Assembly: GCA_964512635.1 (NCBI GenBank)
Contig: CAZEJB010000008.1
Location: 55,777-119,776 of the forward strand
Reading direction: 5' to 3'
DNA: 64,000 nucleotides
DNA from: JADZFO01 sp964512635
GTDB taxonomy: Bacteria > 4484-113 > JAFGCY01
In this document: positions 40,525 through 48,871 of the stretch, piece by piece
Position numbering within the stretch: position 1 is the stretch's first letter
Layout of the letters: each line of letters starts with the position of its first letter
Program-made: the position numbers and the translations under genes
Notes under the pieces: model-generated
Told to the model about the DNA's origin: nothing
The model's database searches: none
The model's input: the letters and a program-made list of their open reading frames with translations, nothing else

Positions 40525-41583
40525 ATGCCTGAGCTGCCACCCGCAATCGCCGCGTTAATCAAGGTCTTCAGCCTGGGCTACCTGCTCACGCTGCTGGGTC
40601 TCGCTTCGGCTGGACTGCTGTGGCGTCTGCTGCGCCCGCGGCTCTCCCCCGCGCTGCGCGCCGAGGCCGGCTTCTCCCTGATCGCCGGCGCCTGGCTGCT
40701 CAACAGCCTGCTGGCCGCCGGCATCTGGTGGGGCGTGGTCAACTTCAAGATCCTGATGACCACCAATTACTTCCACCACCTGATGTATGGCGGATGGGCC
40801 AACGGGATCACTGGCACGGGCCTGATGGTCTGCGGGATCAGCCTGATGCTGCTGGCCTGGGGCTGGCAGCGCGGCACCCTGCCCCGGCGGCTGAGTGACA
40901 GCGCGCCGCTGGAGAGTGCCAATGCCGGGGGCGGGCGGCTGATACCCGTGCGCGCGGCCAGCGGCGTGGCCACCGCCGCGCTGGTCGGCGCGATCCATCC
41001 CGAAATCTGGGTCAACGAGCATTACTGGTCGCGGCTTAGCCCCGCCGAGCGCGAGCTGGCGCTGGCCCATGAGCTGACGCATCTGCGCCGCGGGGACAAC
41101 CTGCGCAAGCTTTTGCTGGCCTGCATCGGCGGACTCTTCGCCGTGCTGCCCGGTGCGCGCGCCTGGGCCTCTGGTTATGAGCAGGACAGCGAACTTGCGG
41201 TCGACGACGCTTGCCGCCGCAGCCATGACGAGGGCGCTTACCGCGGACTGATCGCCGGCGCGCTGGAGTATCTGCTGCAGGGCGCAGCACAGCCGGCGAT
41301 GGCTACTGTTGAAAGCCCAGCGCGAGCCGCGCTTGCGGGTAGTGCAATGCCTGTCGACAGCAGCCTCGGCAAGCTGTTGCGCAGCCGCTCGGCCCTGGCG
41401 CACGGAGCGCTGCTCGAGCGCCTGCGCTTGCTGGCGCTGCCGCCGACAGGCCAGGGCTGGCGCGGGGCATCCGCCCAGCTGCTCGTGCTGCTGCTGTTTC
41501 TACTGCTCAGCGCAGCGCACAGCATCGCCATGCTCAGCCACCCCGTTCCGCGCTGCCTGCTGGCATGTTATCTGGGGTATTAG
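40525..41583 (+). CDS. M56 (BlaR1-like) membrane metalloprotease
   Basis: 352 residues. Several membrane helices surround a cytosolic zinc site LALAHELTHLRRGDNLRK (HExxH) with the third ligand in ELAVDDACRR, the M56 layout. The protein lacks the C-terminal penicillin-binding sensor domain of BlaR1 and ends with a hydrophobic helix, so the ligand is not a beta-lactam captured by such a domain. It should cleave or inactivate the BlaI-like repressor encoded 55 bases upstream. AGGGGA precedes the ATG. Confidence 0.85.
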   Translation: MPELPPAIAALIKVFSLGYLLTLLGLASAGLLWRLLRPRLSPALRAEAGFSLIAGAWLLNSLLAAGIWWGVVNFKILMTTNYFHHLMYGGWANGITGTGLMVCGISLMLLAWGWQRGTLPRRLSDSAPLESANAGGGRLIPVRAASGVATAALVGAIHPEIWVNEHYWSRLSPAERELALAHELTHLRRGDNLRKLLLACIGGLFAVLPGARAWASGYEQDSELAVDDACRRSHDEGAYRGLIAGALEYLLQGAAQPAMATVESPARAALAGSAMPVDSSLGKLLRSRSALAHGALLERLRLLALPPTGQGWRGASAQLLVLLLFLLLSAAHSIAMLSHPVPRCLLACYLGY

Positions 41584-41663
41584 CCAGAAGCGGCCACGCT
41601 AGCGCGGCGCTCAGGATGGAGCGCAGGCACCCCGCCTGCACTCTTCCGATGGCGGCTCGAGGG

Positions 41664-41669
41664 TATACT
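41664..41669 (+). promoter_or_regulatory. -10 box (TATACT), leaderless spacing
   Basis: Six bases before ATG 41676 of the antitoxin gene. Confidence 0.5.
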
Positions 41670-41675
41670 CCCAGC

Positions 41676-41900
41676 ATGTCTGATATGCAATCAATCGAGG
41701 TCCATCCGCAGTATATGGTCGATGAGGAAGGCCAGCGCCATTCAGTCCTGCTCAGTCTGGCTGAATTCGAAGCCCTGATGGAACTGGTAGAGGATCTGAA
41801 CGATGCGGCGGCACTCGACAAGGCTGTGGCAGCTTCAACCGGGCAGCGCCGCAACATCAGGGAAGTGATCGCTGACCGCAAGCGCGACGAAGCGTCCTGA
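41676..41900 (+). CDS. Type II antitoxin (Phd/YefM-like)
   Basis: 74 residues, acidic, with VDEEGQRHSVLLSLAEFEAL and MELVEDLNDAAALDKAV, the N-terminal fold and helix of Phd/YefM-type antitoxins. It overlaps the toxin start as TGATG. The upstream -10 box at six bases fixes the start. Since the partner is broken, the antitoxin is an orphan unless the toxin is read through. Confidence 0.75.
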   Translation: MSDMQSIEVHPQYMVDEEGQRHSVLLSLAEFEALMELVEDLNDAAALDKAVAASTGQRRNIREVIADRKRDEAS

Positions 41901-42166
41901 TGTATTGCGTAGAAGTAGAGAGGCCGGCCGAAAAGAAACTCAACAGGCTGGAGCCTCACACTGCCGCCGCTATTGCCGACAAGATCCTCGCTCTTGAAGA
42001 TGATCCCAGGCCACCAGGCTGCAAACAGATCAAGGGTGAAGGACAGGATGGTTAGCGCATTCGTCACGGCAAGTATCGCGTGCTTTATCTGATCGACGAC
42101 GCAAAGCGAGAAGTTGTCGTCTATGACGTCGATTTGAGGGATCGGGTTTACAAACGTAAGCGCTGA
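41900..42166 (+). pseudogene. RelE/ParE-type toxin inactivated by an in-frame TAG
   Basis: The frame from ATG 41900 (overlapping the antitoxin stop) reads MYCVEVERPAEKKLNRLEPH, then KQIKGEGQDG, TAG (42053-42055), RIRHGKYRVLYLIDDAKREV and ends KRKR at TGA 42164-42166. The stop falls exactly where RelE toxins have Trp/Tyr before RIRxGxYRVLY, so a TGG-to-TAG change explains it. The rest is intact. This is a recent loss of toxin function or a sequencing error. Confidence 0.85.
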
Positions 42167-42199
42167 ACCCGGGTCCGCAAGGTAGAGCAACAAAGCAAA

Positions 42200-42236
42200 G
42201 GGCGGAGTTGACTCCGCCCCTTGGATCATTCTCTTT
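42200..42236 (+). terminator. Hairpin with T-rich tail
   Basis: 9-bp stem GGGCGGAGT/ACTCCGCCC followed, after some bases, by TTCTCTTTTG; between the TA pair and the convergent citrate synthase gene. Confidence 0.55.
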
Positions 42237-42271
42237 TGTACTAACTAGCAGGCAGGGTGCCTGCGCTCCGG

Positions 42272-43558
42272 CTACTGGCTCGCGGCAGCTCCGCTGACGA
42301 AGTTCTTCACCCACTCGGTGCTCTCGCTCTTCGGGCGCATGATCGGGCTGCCGATCGCGCGGTTGATGATCAGCTGGCTCAGCAGGCCCATGGCGCGGCT
42401 GACGCTGAACAGCACGGTGTAGTAGGCGAACTCGGTCAGGCCGTAGTGATACAGCAGCGCGCCGGAGCCGGCGTCGACGTTGGGCCAGGGGTTCTTGGCC
42501 TTGCCCTGCTTCTTCAGCACCTCAGGCGCGGTTTCATACAGGACGCTGACGGTCTTAAAGACCTCGCCGTCGCTGCAGTGCTCCTTGCCGAAGTTGTAGA
42601 AGGCGGTGAAGCGCGGGTCCTCCGCGCGCAGGACCGCATGGCCATAGCCGGGGATAACATGGCCGCCGTTGAGCAGCTCCCAGCAGACTTCCTCGACCTG
42701 CGCGTGGGTCGGCACGCCGCCGAAGCGCTCGATGAGCTGCATAACGAAGCCCAGGCACTCCTGGTTCGCCAGGCCGTGCAGCGGGCCGGCCAGGCCGTTG
42801 AGGCCGGCGGAGACGGCATAGTAAGGATCGCTCAGGGCAGAGCCCACCGTATGGCAGGTAAAGGCGCTGACGTTGCCGCCCTCGTGGTCGCTGTGCAGGG
42901 TCAGGTACAGCCGCATCATGTTGCGGCAATCCTCGGTCTCGGGCAGGCCCAGCATATGGACATAGTTCGCGGCCCAGTCCAGCGTGGGGTCCGGCGCGAT
43001 GCGCTCGCCCTTGTTGTAACGCATGCGGTATACACCGGCCGCGACCTCAGGCAGGCGCGCCAGCATGTTCAGTGCGTCCTCAAGCGCGGCCTCCCAGTAC
43101 TCGTTCTTGCCCATCTGGTGATAGCGCGCGGCGAACTCGCTTTCCTTCTGCATCACCAGGATCGCGCTGTTGAGCATGGTCATCGGGTGGCTGTCCGCCG
43201 GCATGGCCTTCAGCACATCCCAGACATAGGCCGGCACTCCCTCGCGCTTCTTCAGCTCGCTGCGCAGATCCGCCAGCTCGGCATCGCCCGGCTCGTCGCC
43301 GGTGAGCAGCAGCCAGAGGATCTCCTCGGGCCACTTGTTGGTCAGATCAAGGATCGGACGGCCACGGATAATCAGGCCGGTTTCGGGGCTGACCTGGCTG
43401 GTGTCGCAGATCATGCCCATCACACCGCGCATGCCACCAAAAGCCTGGCCGACGGTGACTTCACTGATCTTGGTCTCGCCATGGGCCGCGAGAAGGGCCT
43501 TGGTATCTTCGCGCAGAGCCGGAATCTGGGCGCTGAGCTTCTGCTTCAAGAGAGACAT
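42272..43558 (-). CDS. gltA: Citrate synthase, mitochondrial-like type
   Basis: 428 residues; condenses acetyl-CoA and oxaloacetate to citrate. Catalytic blocks: GLNGLAGPLHGLANQE (first His), VIPGYGHAVLRAEDPR (second His) and WPNVDAGSGALLYHY (Asp). The sequence GSALSDPYYAVSAGLNGLAG and HSDHEGGNVSAFTCHTVGSA resemble the eukaryotic (type I dimer) branch more than common bacterial GltA. ATG is preceded by GAGGAAGG. No other TCA gene is adjacent. Confidence 0.95.
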   Translation of the reverse strand: MSLLKQKLSAQIPALREDTKALLAAHGETKISEVTVGQAFGGMRGVMGMICDTSQVSPETGLIIRGRPILDLTNKWPEEILWLLLTGDEPGDAELADLRSELKKREGVPAYVWDVLKAMPADSHPMTMLNSAILVMQKESEFAARYHQMGKNEYWEAALEDALNMLARLPEVAAGVYRMRYNKGERIAPDPTLDWAANYVHMLGLPETEDCRNMMRLYLTLHSDHEGGNVSAFTCHTVGSALSDPYYAVSAGLNGLAGPLHGLANQECLGFVMQLIERFGGVPTHAQVEEVCWELLNGGHVIPGYGHAVLRAEDPRFTAFYNFGKEHCSDGEVFKTVSVLYETAPEVLKKQGKAKNPWPNVDAGSGALLYHYGLTEFAYYTVLFSVSRAMGLLSQLIINRAIGSPIMRPKSESTEWVKNFVSGAAASQ

Positions 43559-43792
43559 CTGTAATACCTTCCTCTGCTACTCATGCCGGGGCCAGACACG
43601 CGTTGAAGCGCAGGACGGCACGTCTGGGGGGACCGGCGAAGCCGACGGATTATATAACAATCCCACATACTTTATCGGCGCTCCGCAGCAGCCCTGAGCA
43701 TCTTTCGCAGCCATGTTGACAGGTACAGGATTGCGGGCTGCAGCCACGGTTTATACCCCCCTCACCCGGCTTTTCGCCTGAATTAATGCGGG

Positions 43793-43801
43793 TTATCCAC
43801 A
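43793..43801 (+). other. DnaA-box 9-mer
   Basis: Perfect TTATCCACA, 30 bases before the Nudix gene -10 box; a second (reverse) copy is at 45396-45404. Two such 9-mers are not surprising in 64 kb; replication role unproven. Confidence 0.3.
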
Positions 43802-43822
43802 ACAATCAACAGACTGGACTGG

Positions 43823-43828
43823 TATAAT
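43823..43828 (+). promoter_or_regulatory. -10 box (TATAAT), leaderless spacing
   Basis: Consensus TATAAT six bases before ATG 43835. Confidence 0.6.
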
Positions 43829-43834
43829 TGCACA

Positions 43835-44353
43835 ATGAGCCAAAACCGCGCCAAGACGAACAAGCTTAGCTTCGTCGACCACATCTGTTGTGGCGGCGTG
43901 GTTCTGGACGCGCTTGGCTCCGAGGCCCAGATCGTCCTGATTGAGGTTGACAAGGGCCGCCAGCCCCGCTGGCTGCTGCCCAAGGGGCACGTCAACCCGG
44001 GTGAGCGCCATGAAGAGGCCGCCACCCGCGAAGTCAGCGAGGAAACCGGCATTCCGGTGGAAAACCTCGAGGTGCTGGCCTACCTTGGCAAGATCGACTA
44101 CAGCTTCCCGGCTGTTCCGCGCCATGAGCTGCACCGCAAGACCGTGCACTTCTACCTGATGCGCAGCCGCTCAACAGAACTGAGCATCGGCCCGGTAACG
44201 CGCGAAGAGGGTATTGCCTCGGCGCAATGGTTCAGTCTGGCCGCGGCCAAGGAACTGGTGCGCTATGACGGCAACCGCGAGGTTATTGAGCGCGCGGAAA
44301 TGATCCTCGACCAGCTCCTGGCCAAGCGCGACAAGCTGAGTATTTCTGCCTGA
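43835..44353 (+). CDS. Nudix hydrolase
   Basis: 172 residues with a full Nudix box, GHVNPGERHEEAATREVSEE followed by TGI, whose Glu residues bind Mg. Other blocks: CCGGVVLDALGSEAQIVLIE and KTVHFYLMRS. Such enzymes hydrolyse nucleoside diphosphates linked to another group; the RWLLPKGHV form is seen in diadenosine-tetraphosphate and related pyrophosphatases, but substrate is not certain. The start is fixed by a TATAAT box six bases upstream; monocistronic. Confidence 0.92.
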   Translation: MSQNRAKTNKLSFVDHICCGGVVLDALGSEAQIVLIEVDKGRQPRWLLPKGHVNPGERHEEAATREVSEETGIPVENLEVLAYLGKIDYSFPAVPRHELHRKTVHFYLMRSRSTELSIGPVTREEGIASAQWFSLAAAKELVRYDGNREVIERAEMILDQLLAKRDKLSISA

Positions 44354-44599
44354 TCTTCTCTGCGACTGGCTTAGCAACACCTGGCCCGGCGGCCGGCAAT
44401 TCTGCGTGTAAGGCCCTGCCTGTGACCTGTTGGACATCCGCATGTAATGCTGGATTTAGAGATCCAATCTCAGCCAGGAGCTGAATTGCGAATGAGTAAT
44501 CAACACCACAAATAGCCGGGCTGATTTCGATTATCCGGGAGAACTAGAGAAATGCCGGCGGCTGCATTTATGCCACAGCCACCGGCACAGAAAATCAGC

Positions 44600-44962
44600 T
44601 TAGATCTCGGCTTCGCCAAGAATCTTGAAGGTGGGAGTGGACTTCTTGCGACCGGGCTTGCCGGTGGCACCACGCAGGATAAAGCCTTTCAGGCGGATGA
44701 TCTCTTCCTTGGAAATGACCATCACCTGACGGTTGGTACCGTCATAGCCGCGCGCGTTGAACACGGCAATTGGTTCTTTATTGCTGGCGTTAAATGCGCG
44801 AATAGCCTTAATCACGGCCAGGCTGTTGCCAACCAGCGTATCCTTGTCGCTGCCGCGGCCCGGGGCCTGGCGCATCCATTGATAACCGGTCTGGTCCATA
44901 CCCTTGGCCTTGGCAAAGCGCATTGCCAGATCAGTCAGGCTGATTACATCTTTGAGATCCAT
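44600..44962 (-). CDS. Small hypothetical protein
   Basis: 120 residues, no signal peptide, with a basic C-terminal half (ILRGATGKPGRKKSTPTFKI). SD GAGGTG precedes the ATG. The middle NSLAVIKAIRAFNASNKEPIAV and VFNARGYDGTNRQVMVIS looks like a small folded domain. I do not recognise the family. The composition is distinct from its neighbours (AT-richer surroundings). A candidate ~200-nt RNA lies upstream on the same strand and could be its leader or an independent RNA. Confidence 0.7.
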   Translation of the reverse strand: MDLKDVISLTDLAMRFAKAKGMDQTGYQWMRQAPGRGSDKDTLVGNSLAVIKAIRAFNASNKEPIAVFNARGYDGTNRQVMVISKEEIIRLKGFILRGATGKPGRKKSTPTFKILGEAEI

Positions 44963-45100
44963 TCTGCACCTCGTCAGACATCAATTCCGAAATTCAGACA
45001 GCGGAATTTTAACATTGACCGGATATATTCGCAAGCAAGCAGTAGATTAAAGGCAGAATTAACAGATCGGGTGAAAACTCGGGCTGAGCGGGATTTGGCA

Positions 45101-45138
45101 GGAAAAATAGAAAGCCGTTCCCGGGGCAAGGAACGGCT
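45101..45138 (-). terminator. Rho-independent terminator (minus strand)
   Basis: 9-bp perfect stem (AGCCGTTCC/GGAACGGCT) with an 8-base loop, followed on the minus strand by TTTCTATTTTT. Ends the candidate RNA at 45101-45300. Confidence 0.85.
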
Positions 45139-45300
45139 CGTGTATAGAAAGGCGGAAAAACGGGATAGGCAATTTTTGGGTGGGGATTAGGTCGGAATGT
45201 ACAAAGCAACTGCCTTGTTTCTTCCTGTGGTCTGCCTGACCGTCCTCCCCTGCTTCAGGGTGTTGGGACTGCCGAAAGCCGCCCCGCCGCTCCTGAACCT
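45101..45300 (-). ncRNA. Candidate structured small RNA, about 200 nt
   Basis: On the minus strand a near-consensus promoter (TTGAAA, 16-bp spacer, TATAAT) ends seven bases before 45300, and a strong terminator ends at 45101, with no good ORF between. The RNA contains compact hairpins: CCCTG-AAG-CAGGG, GGTC-AGGCA-GACC and ACAA-GC...GC-TTGT. The size is like 6S or SRP-type RNA, but the known consensus motifs are absent. It could also be an attenuator leader for the gene at 44600-44962. Confidence 0.5.
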
Positions 45301-45306
45301 GTGCTG

Positions 45307-45334
45307 ATTATAGCGGGCGGGAGACATATTTCAA
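45307..45334 (-). promoter_or_regulatory. Sigma70-type promoter (TTGAAA-16-TATAAT)
   Basis: -35 at 45329-45334 and -10 at 45307-45312 on the minus strand; consensus -10. The strongest full promoter in the window. Confidence 0.7.
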
Positions 45335-45528
45335 GGCTCAAAGCCCTGTTTTACCTATCGCATGTTTAGTGCTGTGTAGAATTGTGAGCAGCATTTGTGG
45401 ATAACTTGCCCATCCTGGCCATCAGGACGCTGACATTCATCGCTTCCGCTCCAGATCACTCTACAACGAAGCACATGCAGCGGGGTCCTCGGCTCTGACA
45501 TCACCGTGGCCGAAACGGGCCGGGCGAG

Positions 45529-45534
45529 TATAAT
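45529..45534 (+). promoter_or_regulatory. -10 box (TATAAT) for sppA
   Basis: TATAAT 26 bases before the sppA ATG; a short leader with AGAGG remains. Confidence 0.5.
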
Positions 45535-45560
45535 CGCCCCGTTTAGAGGTACAAACAGCT

Positions 45561-46568
45561 ATGTCAAAGAACCTGACCCGCGCCGCACTCACCTTCCTCG
45601 TCGTATTGCTGCTGATCGTCATTGTCGGCAAGCTGCTGGCCAGCCGGATGCCGGCGGCAGCCGCAAGCGGCGGAGCGTATGGTGAAAGTGTCGCCCTGCT
45701 GACAGTGGAGGGCGTCATCACGGCGGACAGCTCCATGGGCGGACCTTTCGGCGGCGCGGCCGGAGCAAGCTCAGTTGATCTCTGTGACCGCCTTTACAAG
45801 ATCCGCGATGACGAAAACATCAAGGCTGTAATCATTCGCATCAACAGCCCCGGCGGCAGCGCCGCGGGCAGCGATGAGATCTACCACGCTGTGCGCGCGG
45901 TCAGCAAGGCCGGCAAGCCCGTCGTGGCCTCCATGGGCGACGTCGCTGCCAGTGGCGGCTACTACATCGCCTCAGCCTGCGACCAGATCTATGCCAATCC
46001 CGCTACTCTCACCGGTTCAATCGGCGTTATCTTTGAGCTGCTCAACTGGGGCAGTGCTGCGGACAAGCTCGGAATAAAGAGCGAGACCCTGCACGCCGGT
46101 CAGTACAAAGACATCGGTTCGCCCTGGCGGGAGATGAAGCCGGACGAGCGTGCAGCAATGCAGGCCATGCTGACCCAGGTGCACGACCAGTTCATTCATG
46201 CAGTGGATGAAGGGCGCAAGGGGCTCGACGAGGCAGCCGTACGTAAGCTCGCCACCGGCATGATCTATAACGGCGAAGAGGCGGCGAAGAACGGACTTGT
46301 CGATGCCCTCGGCGGCCTGGAGGATGCCAAGGTCAAGGCCCGCGAGCTCGGCAAGCTCCCCGCCGATGCTCCCGTGGAGGAATACGGCATCGGATCTTTC
46401 TGGGATGAATTCTTCAGCACCAGCACCCAGCAGCAGCTCGACCCCAAGGCGCTGGCCCAGCTGGCCGCCAGCCAGGCGCTTTCTGCCCGCCTCGGCGAGG
46501 GTGGCATTGACTCGCTCGCCCGCGGCCTCTACCTGAATACCCTTCTGCGCGACCTCGTGGTCCGCTAG
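45561..46568 (+). CDS. sppA: Signal peptide peptidase SppA (S49)
   Basis: 335 residues with one N-terminal membrane anchor (ALTFLVVLLLIVIVGKLL). The S49 Ser/Lys dyad is visible: GDVAASGGYYIASACD (Ser) and HAGQYKDIGSPWREM (Lys), plus IRINSPGGSAAGSDE. The single catalytic repeat is the B. subtilis-like short form. It degrades signal peptides in the membrane after lipoprotein and secretory export. The downstream ArsR-type gene starts nine bases after the stop, so both are likely one unit. Confidence 0.93.
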   Translation: MSKNLTRAALTFLVVLLLIVIVGKLLASRMPAAAASGGAYGESVALLTVEGVITADSSMGGPFGGAAGASSVDLCDRLYKIRDDENIKAVIIRINSPGGSAAGSDEIYHAVRAVSKAGKPVVASMGDVAASGGYYIASACDQIYANPATLTGSIGVIFELLNWGSAADKLGIKSETLHAGQYKDIGSPWREMKPDERAAMQAMLTQVHDQFIHAVDEGRKGLDEAAVRKLATGMIYNGEEAAKNGLVDALGGLEDAKVKARELGKLPADAPVEEYGIGSFWDEFFSTSTQQQLDPKALAQLAASQALSARLGEGGIDSLARGLYLNTLLRDLVVR

Positions 46569-46576
46569 GCACAGCC

Positions 46577-46933
46577 GTGGCCAGGAGCATACCGCTGAAG
46601 GACGTGGTGGCCCTTTACCGCGCCGTGGGCGATCCGACCCGCCTGCGTCTGCTGAATCTAATCTATGGCGGCATGGAAGTGCGCGTCGGTGAACTCACCG
46701 CCGCCCTGGGTCTTCCCCAGAGCACCGTCAGCCGCCAGCTGGCTCATCTGCGCTCCGCGGGCGTGATTCTGGACCGCCGCGACGGCAACAGCGTCTGGTA
46801 CAGCATGAATCCCAACAGCCTGTGTGCAACAATCGCCCTGCTTGAAGGCCTGCGCGCCGCGGCTGGGCTGTGCGCAGAACTGCGCACGGACTCACGCAAG
46901 CTGGCACGCCTGCGCTCCGGCGCCCGGCAGTGA
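46577..46933 (+). CDS. ArsR-family winged-helix regulator
   Basis: 118 residues. YRAVGDPTRLRLLNLIYGG, LTAALGLPQSTVSRQLAHLRSAG and DRRDGNSVWYSMN form the winged helix. The ELCVC-type metal-binding cysteines of ArsR/SmtB are absent in helix 3, but Cys residues are present near the C-terminus (LCATIALLEG and GLCAEL), so a metal or redox signal cannot be excluded. The GTG start lies 8 bases after sppA; probably cotranscribed. Confidence 0.85.
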   Translation: MARSIPLKDVVALYRAVGDPTRLRLLNLIYGGMEVRVGELTAALGLPQSTVSRQLAHLRSAGVILDRRDGNSVWYSMNPNSLCATIALLEGLRAAAGLCAELRTDSRKLARLRSGARQ

Positions 46934-47118
46934 AGTTTCAAATACTAATGAGACTTATTTTCACGATTTAGTCCGTTTTCAAAAGTTCGACATTGACTTA
47001 TCTCCTGCGGAGTGCTTTCATTTATCAGACGCTCATACTTCTTGCTGGTCAGGATCAGGCGGGCGTCTCGACAGGCTGAATTTGCGGCGGAGAGTTATCC
47101 GTTCGCGCAGGAGTTTCC

Positions 47119-48795
47119 ATGGCACATCACTGCAGTGTCTTCTCTCTTTCCAGGCTGTTTTCAGGCGCAGCTTTGCTGCTGCTTTGCATGACTCTGGCAG
47201 CCTGTAGTTCGGCGCAGAATCCCGGCGCCAGCGGCTTTGGCCGCAGCAGCGGTCAGTCGCCGGAGACGACCGTGCCCGCGGGCTTCGGCCAGGGCCTGCC
47301 TCCGGTGCCGCTTGATATAGGCAGCAATGCGCGCGGAGCTTCAGTAGTCCAGAGCATTGTCCTGACCGGCAGTCAGACCTTCCAGCGCAGCAGCGCGGTG
47401 CTGGACACCGGCACCAAGGCCACCCTGACGGCCGCTGCCGGCGAGCTGCAGTGGGCGATCTATGAATTCACTCCGCTCACGGACCAGGTCTACTCTGCCC
47501 TGTTCACGATGACACCTCAGGCAGGCACCGGCAGCTGGATCGGTATCGCCAACTATGGCACTCTGCGCTGGGACTTCAAGGGGCCCTACCCCCAGACTCC
47601 CGGATTTGCCGCCTTTGCCAGCCTGAACACCGGCGACTATGTGTCCCCCAGCGGCCATGTCTACCTGCTGGTCGCTTCATACAACAGCACAACGACCCAG
47701 GTGACGCAGGTGCAGATTTCCGCCGACGACGGCCAGGCACCGAAGTACGACATCAGCGGTACCGTCGTGCGCGGTGATAACAACCAGCCTCTTGGCGGTG
47801 TGACTCTGACCATGATCCCCGGCGGGGCTACGGTCTTTACCGACGACAATGGCCATTACACCTTCACCGATCTCAGCGCAGCCAGCTACAAGATCACACC
47901 CAGCGCTGCAGGCTATGACTTCAACCCCGGGCTCCAGACCGTACTGCTTACCAACGCCGATGTCGCCGGCATCGATTTCATCGCCAGTGAAGAAATCCCG
48001 GGCTACTCGATCAGTGGCACAATCAGCATCGACACCGGCGGCTTCCTGGCCGGGGCCACTGTCACGCTGAACCCCACCGGCCTGCAGGCAACCACGGACT
48101 CGCAGGGTAACTACCTGTTCAATGGTCTGCTGGCCAATAACTACACCCTGACCCCAGGCCTGAACGGCTACACCTTTGCCCCGACCCAGAAGAACGTCGC
48201 GCTCTTTGGCAGCGATTCGCCGGCCAATGACTTTGTGGCCACCGAGAACAGCGGACCGCCCTATACCGTCAGCGGCACAGTGACCGACAACAACGGGGCG
48301 CCCATGGCCGGCGTAAATGTCTTTGTCCCCTTTACCAACCGCATCACAACCACCAATGCGCAGGGGCAGTACAGCATCACCAACCTCGCGCCTGACCCGG
48401 ACTTCCACATTCTGGCCAGCATCGACGTTTACACGTTCGTGCCCAACATCAGCAAGTTCAACCTCGATTCGAACAAGGTCGTCGACTTCGTCGGCACCCA
48501 GCGCAGTCTGCCGGGCACGGTGACCTATGCCCAGCACATGGTTCCCTGGGTGCTGCAGCCGATGTGCACTCCCTGCCATGACAGTAACCTCGACACCGAC
48601 ACGGAGAGGCATGGCGCCCCACTGGGTATTGACTTCGATACCTATGACGGTACATCGACCAACGAAAAGAAGGGCTCGGATGACGAAGCTCAGGCCGATA
48701 CCATGCCGGATCCCGACGCCTGGGGCAGCCTCACCTTGACGACCTTCCAGAAACAGCTCTTCGCCCGCTGGCGTGAGCAGAACTTCCCGCAGTAG
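47119..48795 (+). CDS. Lipoprotein with three carboxypeptidase-regulatory domains and a CxxCH heme motif
   Basis: 558 residues. Signal LLCMTLAAC is a lipobox. Residues about 75-205 are the domain shared with the 28963-31956 protein (LQWAIYEFTPL, WIGIANYGTLRWDFKGPY, GDYVSPSGHVYLLVASYN). Three CarboxypepD_reg-type repeats follow, each starting with (Y-x-SGT): YDISGTVVRGDNNQPLGGV (about 209), YSISGTISIDTGGFLAGATV (295) and YTVSGTVTDNNGAPMAGV (381). The end has CTPCHDS (about 483), a heme-binding motif. GGAG precedes the ATG. Probably a surface-anchored protein that may carry heme. Confidence 0.85.
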   Translation: MAHHCSVFSLSRLFSGAALLLLCMTLAACSSAQNPGASGFGRSSGQSPETTVPAGFGQGLPPVPLDIGSNARGASVVQSIVLTGSQTFQRSSAVLDTGTKATLTAAAGELQWAIYEFTPLTDQVYSALFTMTPQAGTGSWIGIANYGTLRWDFKGPYPQTPGFAAFASLNTGDYVSPSGHVYLLVASYNSTTTQVTQVQISADDGQAPKYDISGTVVRGDNNQPLGGVTLTMIPGGATVFTDDNGHYTFTDLSAASYKITPSAAGYDFNPGLQTVLLTNADVAGIDFIASEEIPGYSISGTISIDTGGFLAGATVTLNPTGLQATTDSQGNYLFNGLLANNYTLTPGLNGYTFAPTQKNVALFGSDSPANDFVATENSGPPYTVSGTVTDNNGAPMAGVNVFVPFTNRITTTNAQGQYSITNLAPDPDFHILASIDVYTFVPNISKFNLDSNKVVDFVGTQRSLPGTVTYAQHMVPWVLQPMCTPCHDSNLDTDTERHGAPLGIDFDTYDGTSTNEKKGSDDEAQADTMPDPDAWGSLTLTTFQKQLFARWREQNFPQ

Positions 48796-48818
48796 GCAAC
48801 GCAAACTCAGACTAACGG

Positions 48819-48861
48819 GCCCCCGCCGCGCCGGCAATCCGGTGCGGCGAGGGCTCTTTAT
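48819..48861 (+). terminator. Rho-independent terminator
   Basis: GCCCCCGCCGCGCCGG stem with AAT loop and GTGCGGCGAGGGC complement (minor mismatch), then TCTTTATT. Ends the 47119-48795 gene. Confidence 0.75.
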
Positions 48862-48871
48862 TGCCCGGAGC

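Noticed and set aside
45150..45300. SRP (4.5S) or 6S RNA at the minus-strand RNA locus; pieces such as GGTCAGG, GGAAG and AAGGCAG occur.
   Set aside because: The SRP domain IV order and the AGCAG loop are not present, and no long 6S-type closing stem was found; kept only as unknown RNA.
43793..45404. Two perfect DnaA boxes (TTATCCACA at 43793 and TGTGGATAA at 45396) as a replication origin.
   Set aside because: Only two 9-mers 1.6 kb apart, with no dnaA/dnaN, AT-rich unwinding element or box cluster; this number is near chance for 64 kb.
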